Of a stretch of 64,000 nt of DNA, positions 1 to 8,428 are shown piece after piece. The stretch is from the NCBI RefSeq assembly GCF_013410035.1, contig NZ_JACCBW010000001.1, positions 1,178,001 to 1,242,000 of the forward strand. Reading direction: 5' to 3'. The translations under genes and the position numbers were made by a program. Source of the DNA: Nocardioides cavernae (GTDB taxonomy: Bacteria; Actinomycetota; Actinomycetes; Propionibacteriales; Nocardioidaceae). Position 1 is the stretch's first letter. Every line of letters begins with the position of its first letter. The notes beneath the pieces are model-generated. The model did not search any database, was not told the DNA's origin, and worked only from the letters and a program-made list of their open reading frames with translations.

Positions 1-1
1 C

Positions 2-2248
2 CACGTCGTGACCATGCCCGGCGACCGGGAGGTGACCCGGCTGATGGAGGCCGCCGCCGAGGGCGGCTTCCCGGCGATGGCGGTCGGCTACGCGATGGAA
101 CCGGTCTTCCGCGACGGCATCCAGCTCACGCAGTCCGCCGACGTCTCGGAGGTGTCGCTCGACCCGGCCCTGCAGTGGCAGACGTTGGAGGACGGGCGCT
201 ACCCAGCCTCGGCCGACGAGGCGCTGGCCGACCTCAACCGCGCCAAGAGCAGCGGCGTCTCGATCGGCGACGTCGTCCGCATCGGCAGCGGCGACGACGC
301 CGCCGACGTCGAGGTCGTCGGCCTGGTCGACAGCCCCTCCGTGGGAGGGGCGTCGCTCTACGTCCCGTGGCAGACGCTGCAGCGCTTCGACGGGACCCTC
401 TGGGTCAGCGCCGTCGCGTGGGGCGGCAGCACGGCTGCGGCCGGGGAGCTCGCACCCGGCGCGAGCGTCGAGACGTCGGCGGACTGGATCGCGGCCCAGC
501 AGGCCGAGATCTCCCGCGGCGTCGACATCATCGCGATCCTGGCGCTGCTCTTCGTTGCCATCGCCCTCTTCGTCGGCGCCCTCGTCATCGCCAACACCTT
601 CGCCATCCTGTTCGCGCAGCGGATGCGCGACTTCGCCCTGCTGCGCTGCGTCGGCGTCACGAAGCGCCAGCTGCGGCGCGCGGTCCGTCTCGAGGCGCTG
701 GCCCTCGGCCTGGTCGCCTCCACGCTGGGGCTGCTCGTCGGCGGTGCGCTCGGCGTCGCCCTCGTCGGCCTCGTCGGGGTGTGGTTCGACGACATGGGCG
801 GCGCGTCGCTCAGCCCGCTGTGGGCCGGTGCCGCGTTCGCGGTCGGCGTGCTCGTCACCGTCGGCGCCGCGTGGCTGCCGACCCGCGCGGCCACGAGGGT
901 CGCGCCCCTGGCTGCCCTGCGCCCCGACACGGGGGTGGACGTACGCACCGCCGCGGGCCGCTGGCGACTCGTGCTGGCGCTCGCCACGCTCGTCGGCGGG
1001 TCCGCCCTGCTCGCGGTGTCCGTCGCGACGACCACCGTCCCGGTGATGCTGGCCGGCGGAGCGCTGGCCTTCGTCGGCGTGCTCCTGCTCGGCCCGGTGC
1101 TCGTGCCTGCCCTCGTCCGCCTGGTCGGCGGCCTCGCCGGCCGCGGTCCGGTGCGCCGGCTCGCCACGGGCAACGCCGTGCGCAACCCCCGGCGTACCGC
1201 CACGACCGCGGCGTCGCTGCTCGTCGGCGTCACCCTCACCACGGCGGTGCTGACCGGGCTGGCGTCCTCGCGGACGGCGATCGACCGCGACATGGACGAG
1301 TCGTACCCGCTCGACGCGACCGTCACCGCGATCGACGCTCCCCTCCCCGCGGACCTCGCGGAGCGGGTCGCGGCCGTCGACGGGGTCGACGACGCCGTCG
1401 CCCTCGACGGCACCCTGGCCTCCGTCCGGGAGCAGTCCGTGCCGCTGGTGGCGCTGGGCTCGCAGCCCGGCGTGGTCCGGGGCGACAGGAGGCTGACCAC
1501 GCCGGACGGAGTGGTCCGGCTGTCGTACGACCTCGTCGAGGCGCTCCCGCGTGCGGTGGCGGAGCGTGTCTGGGCGGACCGCGAGCTCACGGTCGTGACG
1601 GGTGGGCGCGAGCGCACGCTCCGGGTGCGTACGGGCAGCGGCTGGGGTCAGGCGGGCATCGTGTCGCCCGCGACGCTGGCCGCCCTCGACCCGGCGCCGC
1701 AGCCGCTCGCGGTGTGGGTGCGCGCCGCCGAGGGCACCGACGCCGAGGACCTGTCGGGCGACCTCGCCGCTCTGGCCGGAGCGGCCGGGGCGGACCTCGG
1801 CGGCGGGTACGGCAACCGCAGCTGGGTCTACCTCCAGGTCGACATCATGACCGGCGCCGTGGTCGGCCTGCTCGCCATCGCGATCGTCATCGCGCTCGTC
1901 GGGATCGCCAACACGCTCGGCCTGTCGGTGCTCGAGCGCGGCCGGGAGAACGCCCTGCTGCGCGCGATGGGCCTGACCCGCACGCAGCTGCGCCGCTCGA
2001 TGGCGGCCGAGGGCCTGCTGCTGTCGACGGTCGCGACGCTGCTGGGCACGGCGATCGGGATCGTGTTCGCCTGGGTGGGCGTGCAGGTGATGGTGGGAGC
2101 GGTGGTCGACGACGTCGGGATCACCGTCCCGGTGTGGCAGGTCGCGGCGGTCGCGGTGACCGCGTCGCTCGCGGGGCTCGCGGCCTGCGTCGTGCCGGCC
2201 CGGAAGGCCGCGCGGGTCACCCCGGCCGCGGGGCTGGCGCTCGACTAG
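2..2248 (+). CDS. FtsX/MacB-type ABC transporter permease, 5-prime truncated
   Basis: This is the C-terminal part (about 748 residues) of a large membrane permease of the FtsX family; the reading frame is open to the left edge, so the true start and first membrane helix lie outside the window. Two FtsX repeats are visible: one at about residues 170-305, with three helices and the motif LLRCVGVTKRQLRR, and one at about 610-748, with the motif LLRAMGLTRTQLRR. A periplasmic-type region and extra helices lie between them. Such proteins pair with a LolD/MacB-like ATPase and move lipids or peptides, or drive cell-wall hydrolases; the ATPase is probably just upstream. It ends with TAG, followed at once by a LuxR-gene remnant. 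The family is certain, the substrate unknown. Confidence 0.9.
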   Translation, partial: HVVTMPGDREVTRLMEAAAEGGFPAMAVGYAMEPVFRDGIQLTQSADVSEVSLDPALQWQTLEDGRYPASADEALADLNRAKSSGVSIGDVVRIGSGDDAADVEVVGLVDSPSVGGASLYVPWQTLQRFDGTLWVSAVAWGGSTAAAGELAPGASVETSADWIAAQQAEISRGVDIIAILALLFVAIALFVGALVIANTFAILFAQRMRDFALLRCVGVTKRQLRRAVRLEALALGLVASTLGLLVGGALGVALVGLVGVWFDDMGGASLSPLWAGAAFAVGVLVTVGAAWLPTRAATRVAPLAALRPDTGVDVRTAAGRWRLVLALATLVGGSALLAVSVATTTVPVMLAGGALAFVGVLLLGPVLVPALVRLVGGLAGRGPVRRLATGNAVRNPRRTATTAASLLVGVTLTTAVLTGLASSRTAIDRDMDESYPLDATVTAIDAPLPADLAERVAAVDGVDDAVALDGTLASVREQSVPLVALGSQPGVVRGDRRLTTPDGVVRLSYDLVEALPRAVAERVWADRELTVVTGGRERTLRVRTGSGWGQAGIVSPATLAALDPAPQPLAVWVRAAEGTDAEDLSGDLAALAGAAGADLGGGYGNRSWVYLQVDIMTGAVVGLLAIAIVIALVGIANTLGLSVLERGRENALLRAMGLTRTQLRRSMAAEGLLLSTVATLLGTAIGIVFAWVGVQVMVGAVVDDVGITVPVWQVAAVAVTASLAGLAACVVPARKAARVTPAAGLALD

Positions 2249-2277
2249 GGGCGCTGGGGACCGGCACTGGGAACGGG

Positions 2278-2475
2278 ATGTGGCCGCTTCAGTGGGGAAA
2301 TGGTCGGGCGGTCCGGTCGGCGGGGCGCAGCAACGGCCAGATCGCCCAGCAGCTCTTCCTGTCACCCAAGACGATCCGCAACAACATCACGAGCATCCTG
2401 GCCAAGCTCCAGGCCACCGACCGGGCCGACGTGATCATCCGCGCGCGGGACGCCGGGCTGGAACGCGACGGCTGA
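2278..2475 (+). pseudogene. Remnant of a NarL/LuxR-type HTH regulator (C-terminal end only)
   Basis: A 65-residue open frame carries the second half of a LuxR-type DNA-binding domain: the recognition-helix motif LFLSPKTIRNNITSILAKL, then ATDRADVIIRARDAGL, which is the usual end of NarL-family regulators. The receiver domain and the LTxREREVL start of the HTH are missing; upstream is low-complexity sequence running into the stop of the permease gene. The ATG at 2278 has no clear ribosome binding site. The 3-prime half lies antisense to the end of the GAF-domain gene, so this looks like a deletion scar rather than a working gene. Confidence 0.7.
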
Positions 2476-2946
2476 GGAGGCGTGCGCCGCCAGCACGAGG
2501 GCGTCGGCGACGTGGCGCACGTCGAAGGCGCCCGGGGTGAAGGAGTAGAGGTGCAGTGCGCCGAGGACGACCCCGTCCACCTGCAACCGCAGACCCAGGC
2601 AGGCTCGGACGTCGAGGACGGCGGCGGCGTCCCCGGTCCACGGCGTCCGGACCTCGCGCGAGACGTCCGCGACGTTCACGACGTCACCGCTGGTGCGCAG
2701 GGTGTCCGGCGCAGGGCCGACGGCCAGCCAGCCCTGGAGCTCGTCGATCAGCGGGACGGTGCGGTGGCACGCCGCGTACGACTGGCGCCCGTCCTCGTCG
2801 CTCACGCGGATCGCGGCGACGTCGCACGGCCCGACCACCTGGGTGGCCCACTGGACCAGGTGCCGCAGCGTGCGCTGCCGGTCCGCGTCGACCACGACGC
2901 GATGCTCGACCGTGGCCATCTCGCTCGTGACGTCGTTGCTGACCAT
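2362..2946 (-). CDS. GAF-domain protein, C-terminus probably truncated
   Basis: The 194-residue product has a GAF sensor fold at about residues 15-155 (segments VGPCDVAAIRV, VLDVRACLGLRLQVDG and VLGALHLYSFTPGAFD). In actinobacteria this kind of GAF domain usually precedes an ANTAR RNA-binding domain that acts as an antiterminator. Here no ANTAR follows: after about residue 158 the frame runs through the reverse complement of the LuxR remnant and yields an unrelated tail. A purine-rich GGGGGG lies a few bases before the ATG at 2946. It is therefore probably a damaged GAF-ANTAR gene whose 3-prime end was replaced by the rearrangement. A free-standing GAF protein remains possible. Confidence 0.6.
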   Translation of the reverse strand: MVSNDVTSEMATVEHRVVVDADRQRTLRHLVQWATQVVGPCDVAAIRVSDEDGRQSYAACHRTVPLIDELQGWLAVGPAPDTLRTSGDVVNVADVSREVRTPWTGDAAAVLDVRACLGLRLQVDGVVLGALHLYSFTPGAFDVRHVADALVLAAHASSAVAFQPGVPRADDHVGPVGGLELGQDARDVVADRLG

Positions 2947-3132
2947 GGTTCCCCCCGGACGTGCCTGCGCCTCTGCACGCCGAGTCGCGCACTGTCTCCG
3001 GCGTCGAGGACCTGATCGCCGCCGGTACTGGTCTTCGCAGCGACCAACGTGGCGGATGGGGCCAGGTCACGGCGGTCTGGACCAGCACGTGTCGCGGGCG
3101 ATCGGGAGGGCCGTACGTCTAGATTCCCGATC

Positions 3133-3528
3133 ATGGACCGCAGCGAGGCCGCCGAGAGCCGCGAGAAGAAGGACGGGCTCGACCCGTTCGAGAAGTTCGT
3201 CGAGCTCGCCACCCGGGCGATCAGCCGCCCGCCGTTCTTCGCTGTGGTCATGGCGGTCGTCGTGCTGTGGGCGGCGAGCTTCCCGCTCTGGAAGACGACG
3301 ACCAAGTGGGAGCTGGCGATCCACACCTTCGGCGCGGTGCTGTCGCTGCTGCTCCTGGTGCTGCTGGAGAACGCCGGGCGCCGCAACAACGAGGCGATGC
3401 ACGAGAAGCTCAACGTGATGGCCGAGGCGCTCGCGTCGCTGATGGAGTCACGCGCCGCCGACGACCCGAAGCTCATGGAGGCCGTCGACGACCTCCGCGA
3501 GGCCGTCGGGCTCGAGGAGCGCCACTAG
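3133..3528 (+). CDS. Low-affinity iron permease family small membrane protein
   Basis: The 131-residue protein has two membrane helices (about residues 38-54 and 65-85) between a charged N-terminus and an amphipathic C-terminal helix. The pattern fits the bacterial branch of the Iron_permease family (PF04120), whose members are called low-affinity iron permeases by homology to fungal Fet4; transport by the short bacterial forms is not well proven. The start is placed at the ATG at 3133 because TAGATT lies at 3120-3125, exactly 7 nt before it, which suggests a leaderless mRNA. It diverges from the GAF gene. The family call is good, the function weak. Confidence 0.75.
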   Translation: MDRSEAAESREKKDGLDPFEKFVELATRAISRPPFFAVVMAVVVLWAASFPLWKTTTKWELAIHTFGAVLSLLLLVLLENAGRRNNEAMHEKLNVMAEALASLMESRAADDPKLMEAVDDLREAVGLEERH

Positions 3529-3542
3529 CCGTACGGCCGGGC

Positions 3543-4577
3543 TCAGCCCGCGAGCAGCCGCAGCGTGGTCTCGCGGTGCGGTGAGGTGCGTACGTCCGTC
3601 CCGGACGCCGCGCCCGCCACGGGGTGCACCATCACCTCGTCGACGTCGTGCTCGGCGGCGAGCTTGTCGAGCTGCTCGCGCGCCTGGTCGGCGGAGCCCA
3701 CGATCCAGCGACCGAGCATGGCGTTGCCGAAGGCCTTCTGCTCCGGCGTCATCTCGACCGCCTCGGCGTCCTCGACGAGCCGCTGCGGGTGCAACGGCGC
3801 ACCGGTGCGCAGCGCGATCATCTGCTGCACGTTGGGCAGCGCCTGGCGACGTGCCTCCTCCTCGGTCTCCGCGACGACGGCGTTGACGGTGAGGAAGGTC
3901 CGCGGCTCGGGGTACTCCGGCGACGGCCGGTACGACGAGCGGTAGAGGTCCAGCGCGACGCCGGTCCCCTCGCCCGAGAAGTGGTGGGCGAAGACGTAGG
4001 GCAGGCCCTTCTCGGCCGCGAGCCGCGCGGAGTAGTCCGACGACCCGAGCAGCCACATGTCCGCGATCGAGCGGGCCGCCGGCGTGGCCCGCAGCGGCTG
4101 GCGGCGCGGGCCCACCTGGAGCTCGACGCCCTCGGTGGTCATCAGCGTGCGGATGTCCTCGACGTAGTCGGGGAACTTCGTCACGGCCTCGTCGGCCGAC
4201 TCGGCGCTGCCGCCGCGCAGGACGTACCGGGTGAGCGGGTCGGTGCCGGGCGCGCGCCCGATGCCGAGGTCGATCCGTCCGGGGAAGGCGGCCTCGAGGA
4301 GGGCGAACTGCTCGGCCACGACCAGCGGCGCGTGGTTGGGCAGCATCACGCCGCCCGAGCCGACCTTGATCCGCTCGGTCGCGGCGGCGAGCATCGCGAT
4401 CAGGACCGGCGGGTTGGTGGCTGCGACGGCCGGCATGTTGTGGTGCTCGGCGACCCAGTAGCGGCGGTAGCCGAGCCCGTCGGCCACCTGCGCGAGGCTG
4501 CGGGACGCAGCGATCGCGTCGCCGGTGGTCTGGTCGCTGCGGACGGGCACGAGGTCGAGCACGGAGAGGGCGGTCAC
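3543..4577 (-). CDS. LLM-class flavin-dependent oxidoreductase (MsnO8-like)
   Basis: The 344-residue luciferase-like monooxygenase has the group's hallmarks: LSVLDLVPV at the N-terminus, WVAEHHN at about residues 41-47, the GSGGVMLPNHAPL loop and FPGRIDLGIGRAPGTD. These enzymes use reduced FMN supplied by a separate reductase to oxidise aldehydes, sulfonates or similar small organics; the substrate here cannot be read from sequence. The frame is open far upstream, but the family homology begins at the GTG at 4577 and the longer frame lies antisense to the MFS gene. The 81-bp gap to the divergent exporter holds that gene's MerR-type promoter, so the two genes could be controlled together. Confidence 0.85.
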   Translation of the reverse strand: MTALSVLDLVPVRSDQTTGDAIAASRSLAQVADGLGYRRYWVAEHHNMPAVAATNPPVLIAMLAAATERIKVGSGGVMLPNHAPLVVAEQFALLEAAFPGRIDLGIGRAPGTDPLTRYVLRGGSAESADEAVTKFPDYVEDIRTLMTTEGVELQVGPRRQPLRATPAARSIADMWLLGSSDYSARLAAEKGLPYVFAHHFSGEGTGVALDLYRSSYRPSPEYPEPRTFLTVNAVVAETEEEARRQALPNVQQMIALRTGAPLHPQRLVEDAEAVEMTPEQKAFGNAMLGRWIVGSADQAREQLDKLAAEHDVDEVMVHPVAGAASGTDVRTSPHRETTLRLLAG

Positions 4578-4626
4578 TATCGGCTCAGCGTCGTCGGCGC
4601 CCCGTCTATTCCGATCGGGGCTCGGA

Positions 4627-4664
4627 TTGACCTCAGGTGCACCTGAGGTCCTACCGTCGTGCCA
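4627..4664 (+). promoter_or_regulatory. MerR/SoxR-type promoter with a 22-bp perfect palindrome
   Basis: TTGACC at 4627-4632 and TACCGT at 4652-4657 are a -35/-10 pair separated by 19 bp instead of 17. The spacer is filled by a perfect 22-bp palindrome (4629-4650; half-sites GACCTCAGGTG and CACCTGAGGTC). Over-long spacers with a CCTCA...TGAGG dyad are the signature of promoters untwisted by MerR-family activators such as SoxR. The GTG at 4665 lies 7 nt after the -10 box, so the transcript is probably leaderless. No MerR gene is in the window. Confidence 0.75.
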
Positions 4665-6107
4665 GTGAGCACCAGCACCACCCCCAGCACGCCGGCGAGC
4701 GACCCGCGCGAGCGCATCCTCTCCCCGGCCTACGCCGCGACAACCGTCGGTCTGTTCTCGCTCATCGCCTTCGCCGCGTTCGAGGCGATGGCGGTGACCA
4801 CCGTGATGCCGACGGTCGCGCGCAGCCTCGACGGGTTCGACTACTACGCGCTGTCCTTCGCCGCACCGTTCGCCAGCGGCGTGGTCGGCATGGTGGCGGC
4901 GGGCATGTGGTCCGACCGGCGCGGCCCGCTCGTGCCGCTGCTGGGCTCGATGGTCACCTTCTCCGTGGGACTGGCGATCTGCGGCACCGCGGTGACGATG
5001 GAGGTCCTCGTCGTCGGCCGGGTGGTGCAGGGCCTCGGCAGCGGGGCGCTGGTCGTCGCCGCCTACGTGCTCGTCGGGCTCGTCTACCCCCCGCGCCTCC
5101 AGGGCTCGATCTTCGCCGCGTTCGCCGCCGCGTGGGTGCTGCCCGCGCTCTTCGGGCCGGGCCTCGCGGCCCTCGTCGCCTCGACCCTCGGCTGGCGGTG
5201 GGTCTTCCTCGGCATCGTCGTGCTCGTCGCCGTGGCCGCCGTGCTGGTGACCCCGACCGCCCGCCGCCAACCCGCGCCCGAGAGCCCGACGGCGACCCCG
5301 CGCTCGCGTCTCGCCTGGGCGGTCCTGGCCGCGGCCGCGGTGCTCGCCCTCGAGCTCCTCGGCTCCGGGACGGGACTCACCCTGGCCGCCGCAGCGCTCG
5401 CGTTCGTGCTGGTCGTCGTGGGCGTGCGGCCGCTGCTGCCGGCCGGCACGCTGACCGGTCGCCCGGGGCTGCCGTCGGTGATCGCGACCCGCGGCCTGCT
5501 GGCGGCCTCGTTCTTCTGCGCGGAGGCCTACATCGTCTACGTCCTGCAGGAGCGGTGGGACCTCACGCCCGGCCAGGCCGGCATCGCCCTGACCTGCGTC
5601 GGCGTGGTCTGGGCGACGTCCAGCCAGGCGTCGTCCCGCCTCGGCGAGCGCGTCGCGCACGGCACCGCGTTCCGGTTCGGCACCAGCGTCGTCCTGGTCG
5701 GGGTCGCTGCGATCGCGCTGCTGGTGTGGCTGCGCTCGCGCGGCGCCGACGTGCCCGCCCTCGCGCCGATCGTGGCCTACGTCTTCGCCAGCATCGGCAT
5801 GGGGTTCGCCTACCCCCGCACCGGGGTGTCCATGCTGGCCTCGGCGACCGACGAGGACCGAGGCTTCAACTCCGCGGCCCTCACCGTCGCGGACTCGCTC
5901 GGCGCGGCGCTCGCCCTGTCGGTCAGCGGGATCGTGTACGCCGCGGCCGCGCGCGGCGGCCTGGACCCGTTCCCCGTGGTCTACGCCCTCGCCGTCGCGA
6001 TCGGCGTCCTCGGGGTGGTGGCCGGCGCCCGGGCCGGGACGTCAACCGGGGTATCTAGGGACGACATGGGAGCTGAGACGCCCCTCGGACAACCAGATCG
6101 TCCCTAG
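4665..6107 (+). CDS. MFS transporter, probable drug exporter
   Basis: The 480-residue polytopic membrane protein begins, after a short hydrophilic tail, with a helix at LFSLIAFAAFEAMAVTTVMP and carries the MFS motif A variant GMWSDRRGP between helices 2 and 3. At least 12 helices are visible. Its likely role is proton-driven export. The GTG at 4665 is preferred over the GTG at 4659 because it sits 7 nt after the -10 box of the MerR-type promoter. The last 20 or so residues (from about ARAGTSTGV) are encoded by an 18-bp inverted repeat and look like an appended tail, so the ancestral stop was probably lost. Neighbouring oxidoreductases suggest electrophile or drug defence. Confidence 0.88.
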   Translation: MSTSTTPSTPASDPRERILSPAYAATTVGLFSLIAFAAFEAMAVTTVMPTVARSLDGFDYYALSFAAPFASGVVGMVAAGMWSDRRGPLVPLLGSMVTFSVGLAICGTAVTMEVLVVGRVVQGLGSGALVVAAYVLVGLVYPPRLQGSIFAAFAAAWVLPALFGPGLAALVASTLGWRWVFLGIVVLVAVAAVLVTPTARRQPAPESPTATPRSRLAWAVLAAAAVLALELLGSGTGLTLAAAALAFVLVVVGVRPLLPAGTLTGRPGLPSVIATRGLLAASFFCAEAYIVYVLQERWDLTPGQAGIALTCVGVVWATSSQASSRLGERVAHGTAFRFGTSVVLVGVAAIALLVWLRSRGADVPALAPIVAYVFASIGMGFAYPRTGVSMLASATDEDRGFNSAALTVADSLGAALALSVSGIVYAAAARGGLDPFPVVYALAVAIGVLGVVAGARAGTSTGVSRDDMGAETPLGQPDRP

Positions 6108-6115
6108 ATACCCCG
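6047..6115. repeat. 18-bp perfect inverted repeat with 33-nt loop
   Basis: The arms at 6047-6064 and 6098-6115 (CGGGGTATCTAGGGACGA and its complement) are perfect, with a 33-nt spacer. Both arms contain CTAG, which is rare in high-GC genomes. The element includes the last codons and the stop of the MFS gene. It could be a terminator-like hairpin or a small repeat element that inserted; there is no U-tract. Confidence 0.7.
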
Positions 6116-6160
6116 CCACACGCCGCCACGCGCCGCCACACGCCACCACGCGCCGCCATC
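6111..6160. repeat. Five tandem 10-bp units (consensus CGCCGCCACR)
   Basis: Five imperfect decamers follow one another directly after the inverted repeat and fill most of the gap between the convergent MFS and alkene-reductase genes. It looks like a simple slippage-type tandem array. Confidence 0.75.
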
Positions 6161-6178
6161 AGAGCCGCGGCGGAGTGC

Positions 6179-7264
6179 TCAGGTCCGGTCGAGCGTCGGG
6201 TAGTCGGTGTAGCCCTCCGCGCCGCCGCCGTAGAACGTGTCGGGGTTCGGCTCGTTGAGCTCGGCACCGGTGCGCCAGCGCTCGGCGAGGTCGGGGTTGG
6301 CGAGGAACGGACGCCCCACGACGACGGCGTCGGCCAGACCGGTCTCGAGCAGCTGCTCGACCGTCGCGAGCGTCGTGACCTCACCGAAGCCGTCGTTGAG
6401 CAGCACCACGCCGTCGAAGCGCCCGCGCAGGTCGCGCACCAGGGACTCGAGCGGCTCCAGAGGGCTGGCCAGCAGGCTCAGGTAGGCCAGGTCGAGCGGC
6501 GCGACGGCGTCGACGACGGCGCGGTACGTCTCGGTCAGGTCGCTGGTGATCTTCTCGCCGATGCCGGCGACCTGGTGGCCCGGGCTGAGCCGCAGGCCGA
6601 CCCGCTCGGCGCCGATCGCCTCGGTGACCGCGGTGACGACCTCGACGACGAAGCGTGCCCGGTTCTCCGGGGAGCCGCCGTAGACGTCGTCGCGCAGGTT
6701 GACCGTCGGGTCCAGGAACTGGTGCAGGAGGTAGCCGTTGGCTGCGTGCACCTCGACCCCGTCGAGCCCGGCGGCGATCGCGTTGCGGGCGGCGGTGACG
6801 AAGTCGGCCACCAGTCCGACCACCTCGTCGGTCTCCACGGCGCGCGGCACGTCGTGGGGCTTGGTGCCGTCGGCGGTCACCATCTCGCCGGGCGCCTGCA
6901 CGGCGCTCGGGGCGACGGTCTCGGCACCGTCCTTGTTGTCAGCGTGGGCGATCCGCCCGGCGTGCATGAGCTGCGCGACGATCACGCCGTCGCGGGCGTG
7001 GACCGCCTCGGCGACCGTGCGCCAGCCGGCGACCTGCTCGTCGGTGTAGAGACCGGGGACGTCGAGGTAGCCCTGACCGACCTGGCTCGGGGCGGTCCCC
7101 TCGGTGATGATCAGCCCGGCGCCGGCGCGCTGGGCGTAGTACTCGGCGTTGAGGGCGGTCGGGGTGTGGCCCGCACCCGCGCGGTTGCGGGTCAGCGGCG
7201 CCATCACGAAGCGCTGCGGCAGCTTCCAGGGACCGACGGCGAGGGGCTCGAATGCACGGCTCAT
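6179..7264 (-). CDS. Old Yellow Enzyme family alkene reductase
   Basis: The 361-residue FMN-dependent enzyme (NemA/OYE type) reduces activated C=C bonds of enones, maleimides or nitro-compounds with NAD(P)H. Visible signatures are RFVMAPLTRNRA near the N-terminus, the substrate-binding His/Asn pair in VEVHAANGYLLHQFLDP, RVGLRLSP, and ADAVVVGRPFLANPDL near the C-terminus. Family length is about 360 residues, which favours the ATG at 7264, preceded by GGAG; an in-frame ATG at 7282 is possible. A TGAGGTC-N9-GACCTCA dyad lies just upstream, as in TetR/NemR-controlled reductases. It is downstream of the sulfonate operon on the same strand but has its own control region. Confidence 0.9.
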   Translation of the reverse strand: MSRAFEPLAVGPWKLPQRFVMAPLTRNRAGAGHTPTALNAEYYAQRAGAGLIITEGTAPSQVGQGYLDVPGLYTDEQVAGWRTVAEAVHARDGVIVAQLMHAGRIAHADNKDGAETVAPSAVQAPGEMVTADGTKPHDVPRAVETDEVVGLVADFVTAARNAIAAGLDGVEVHAANGYLLHQFLDPTVNLRDDVYGGSPENRARFVVEVVTAVTEAIGAERVGLRLSPGHQVAGIGEKITSDLTETYRAVVDAVAPLDLAYLSLLASPLEPLESLVRDLRGRFDGVVLLNDGFGEVTTLATVEQLLETGLADAVVVGRPFLANPDLAERWRTGAELNEPNPDTFYGGGAEGYTDYPTLDRT

Positions 7265-7287
7265 GGGGATCGGGGGCTCCATCTGGT

Positions 7288-7310
7288 TGAGGTCTGTACG
7301 ACCGACCTCA
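7288..7310 (-). promoter_or_regulatory. Dyad operator candidate upstream of alkene reductase
   Basis: TGAGGTC (7288-7294) and GACCTCA (7304-7310) form a 7-bp inverted repeat with a 9-nt spacer, about 25 bp before the start codon, and an inner GGTC-N5-GACC dyad shares the same centre. Size and position suit a TetR-type repressor site. No regulator gene is adjacent. Confidence 0.5.
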
Positions 7311-7378
7311 GCCTCCGGAGCCCCCGCGATGTTCCCCGGCGAGACCCACCTCACACGCGGCCCCGCCCCTTCAGGCGT

Positions 7379-8424
<1,046 letters not shown>

Positions 8425-8428
<4 letters not shown>

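Noticed and set aside
175..2277. Second long open frame overlapping the FtsX permease
   Set aside because: Arg/Pro/Gly-rich product without motifs; only its last 65 residues (the LuxR remnant) resemble a real domain, so only that part is reported.
4578..5660. N-terminal extension of the minus-strand flavin monooxygenase across the MFS gene
   Set aside because: Homology begins at the GTG at 4577; the extension is antisense to the clear MFS gene and is low complexity.
6047..6160. Insertion sequence or CRISPR array
   Set aside because: No transposase, no target duplication and no spacer-like alternation; only one inverted repeat and a 10-bp tandem array exist.
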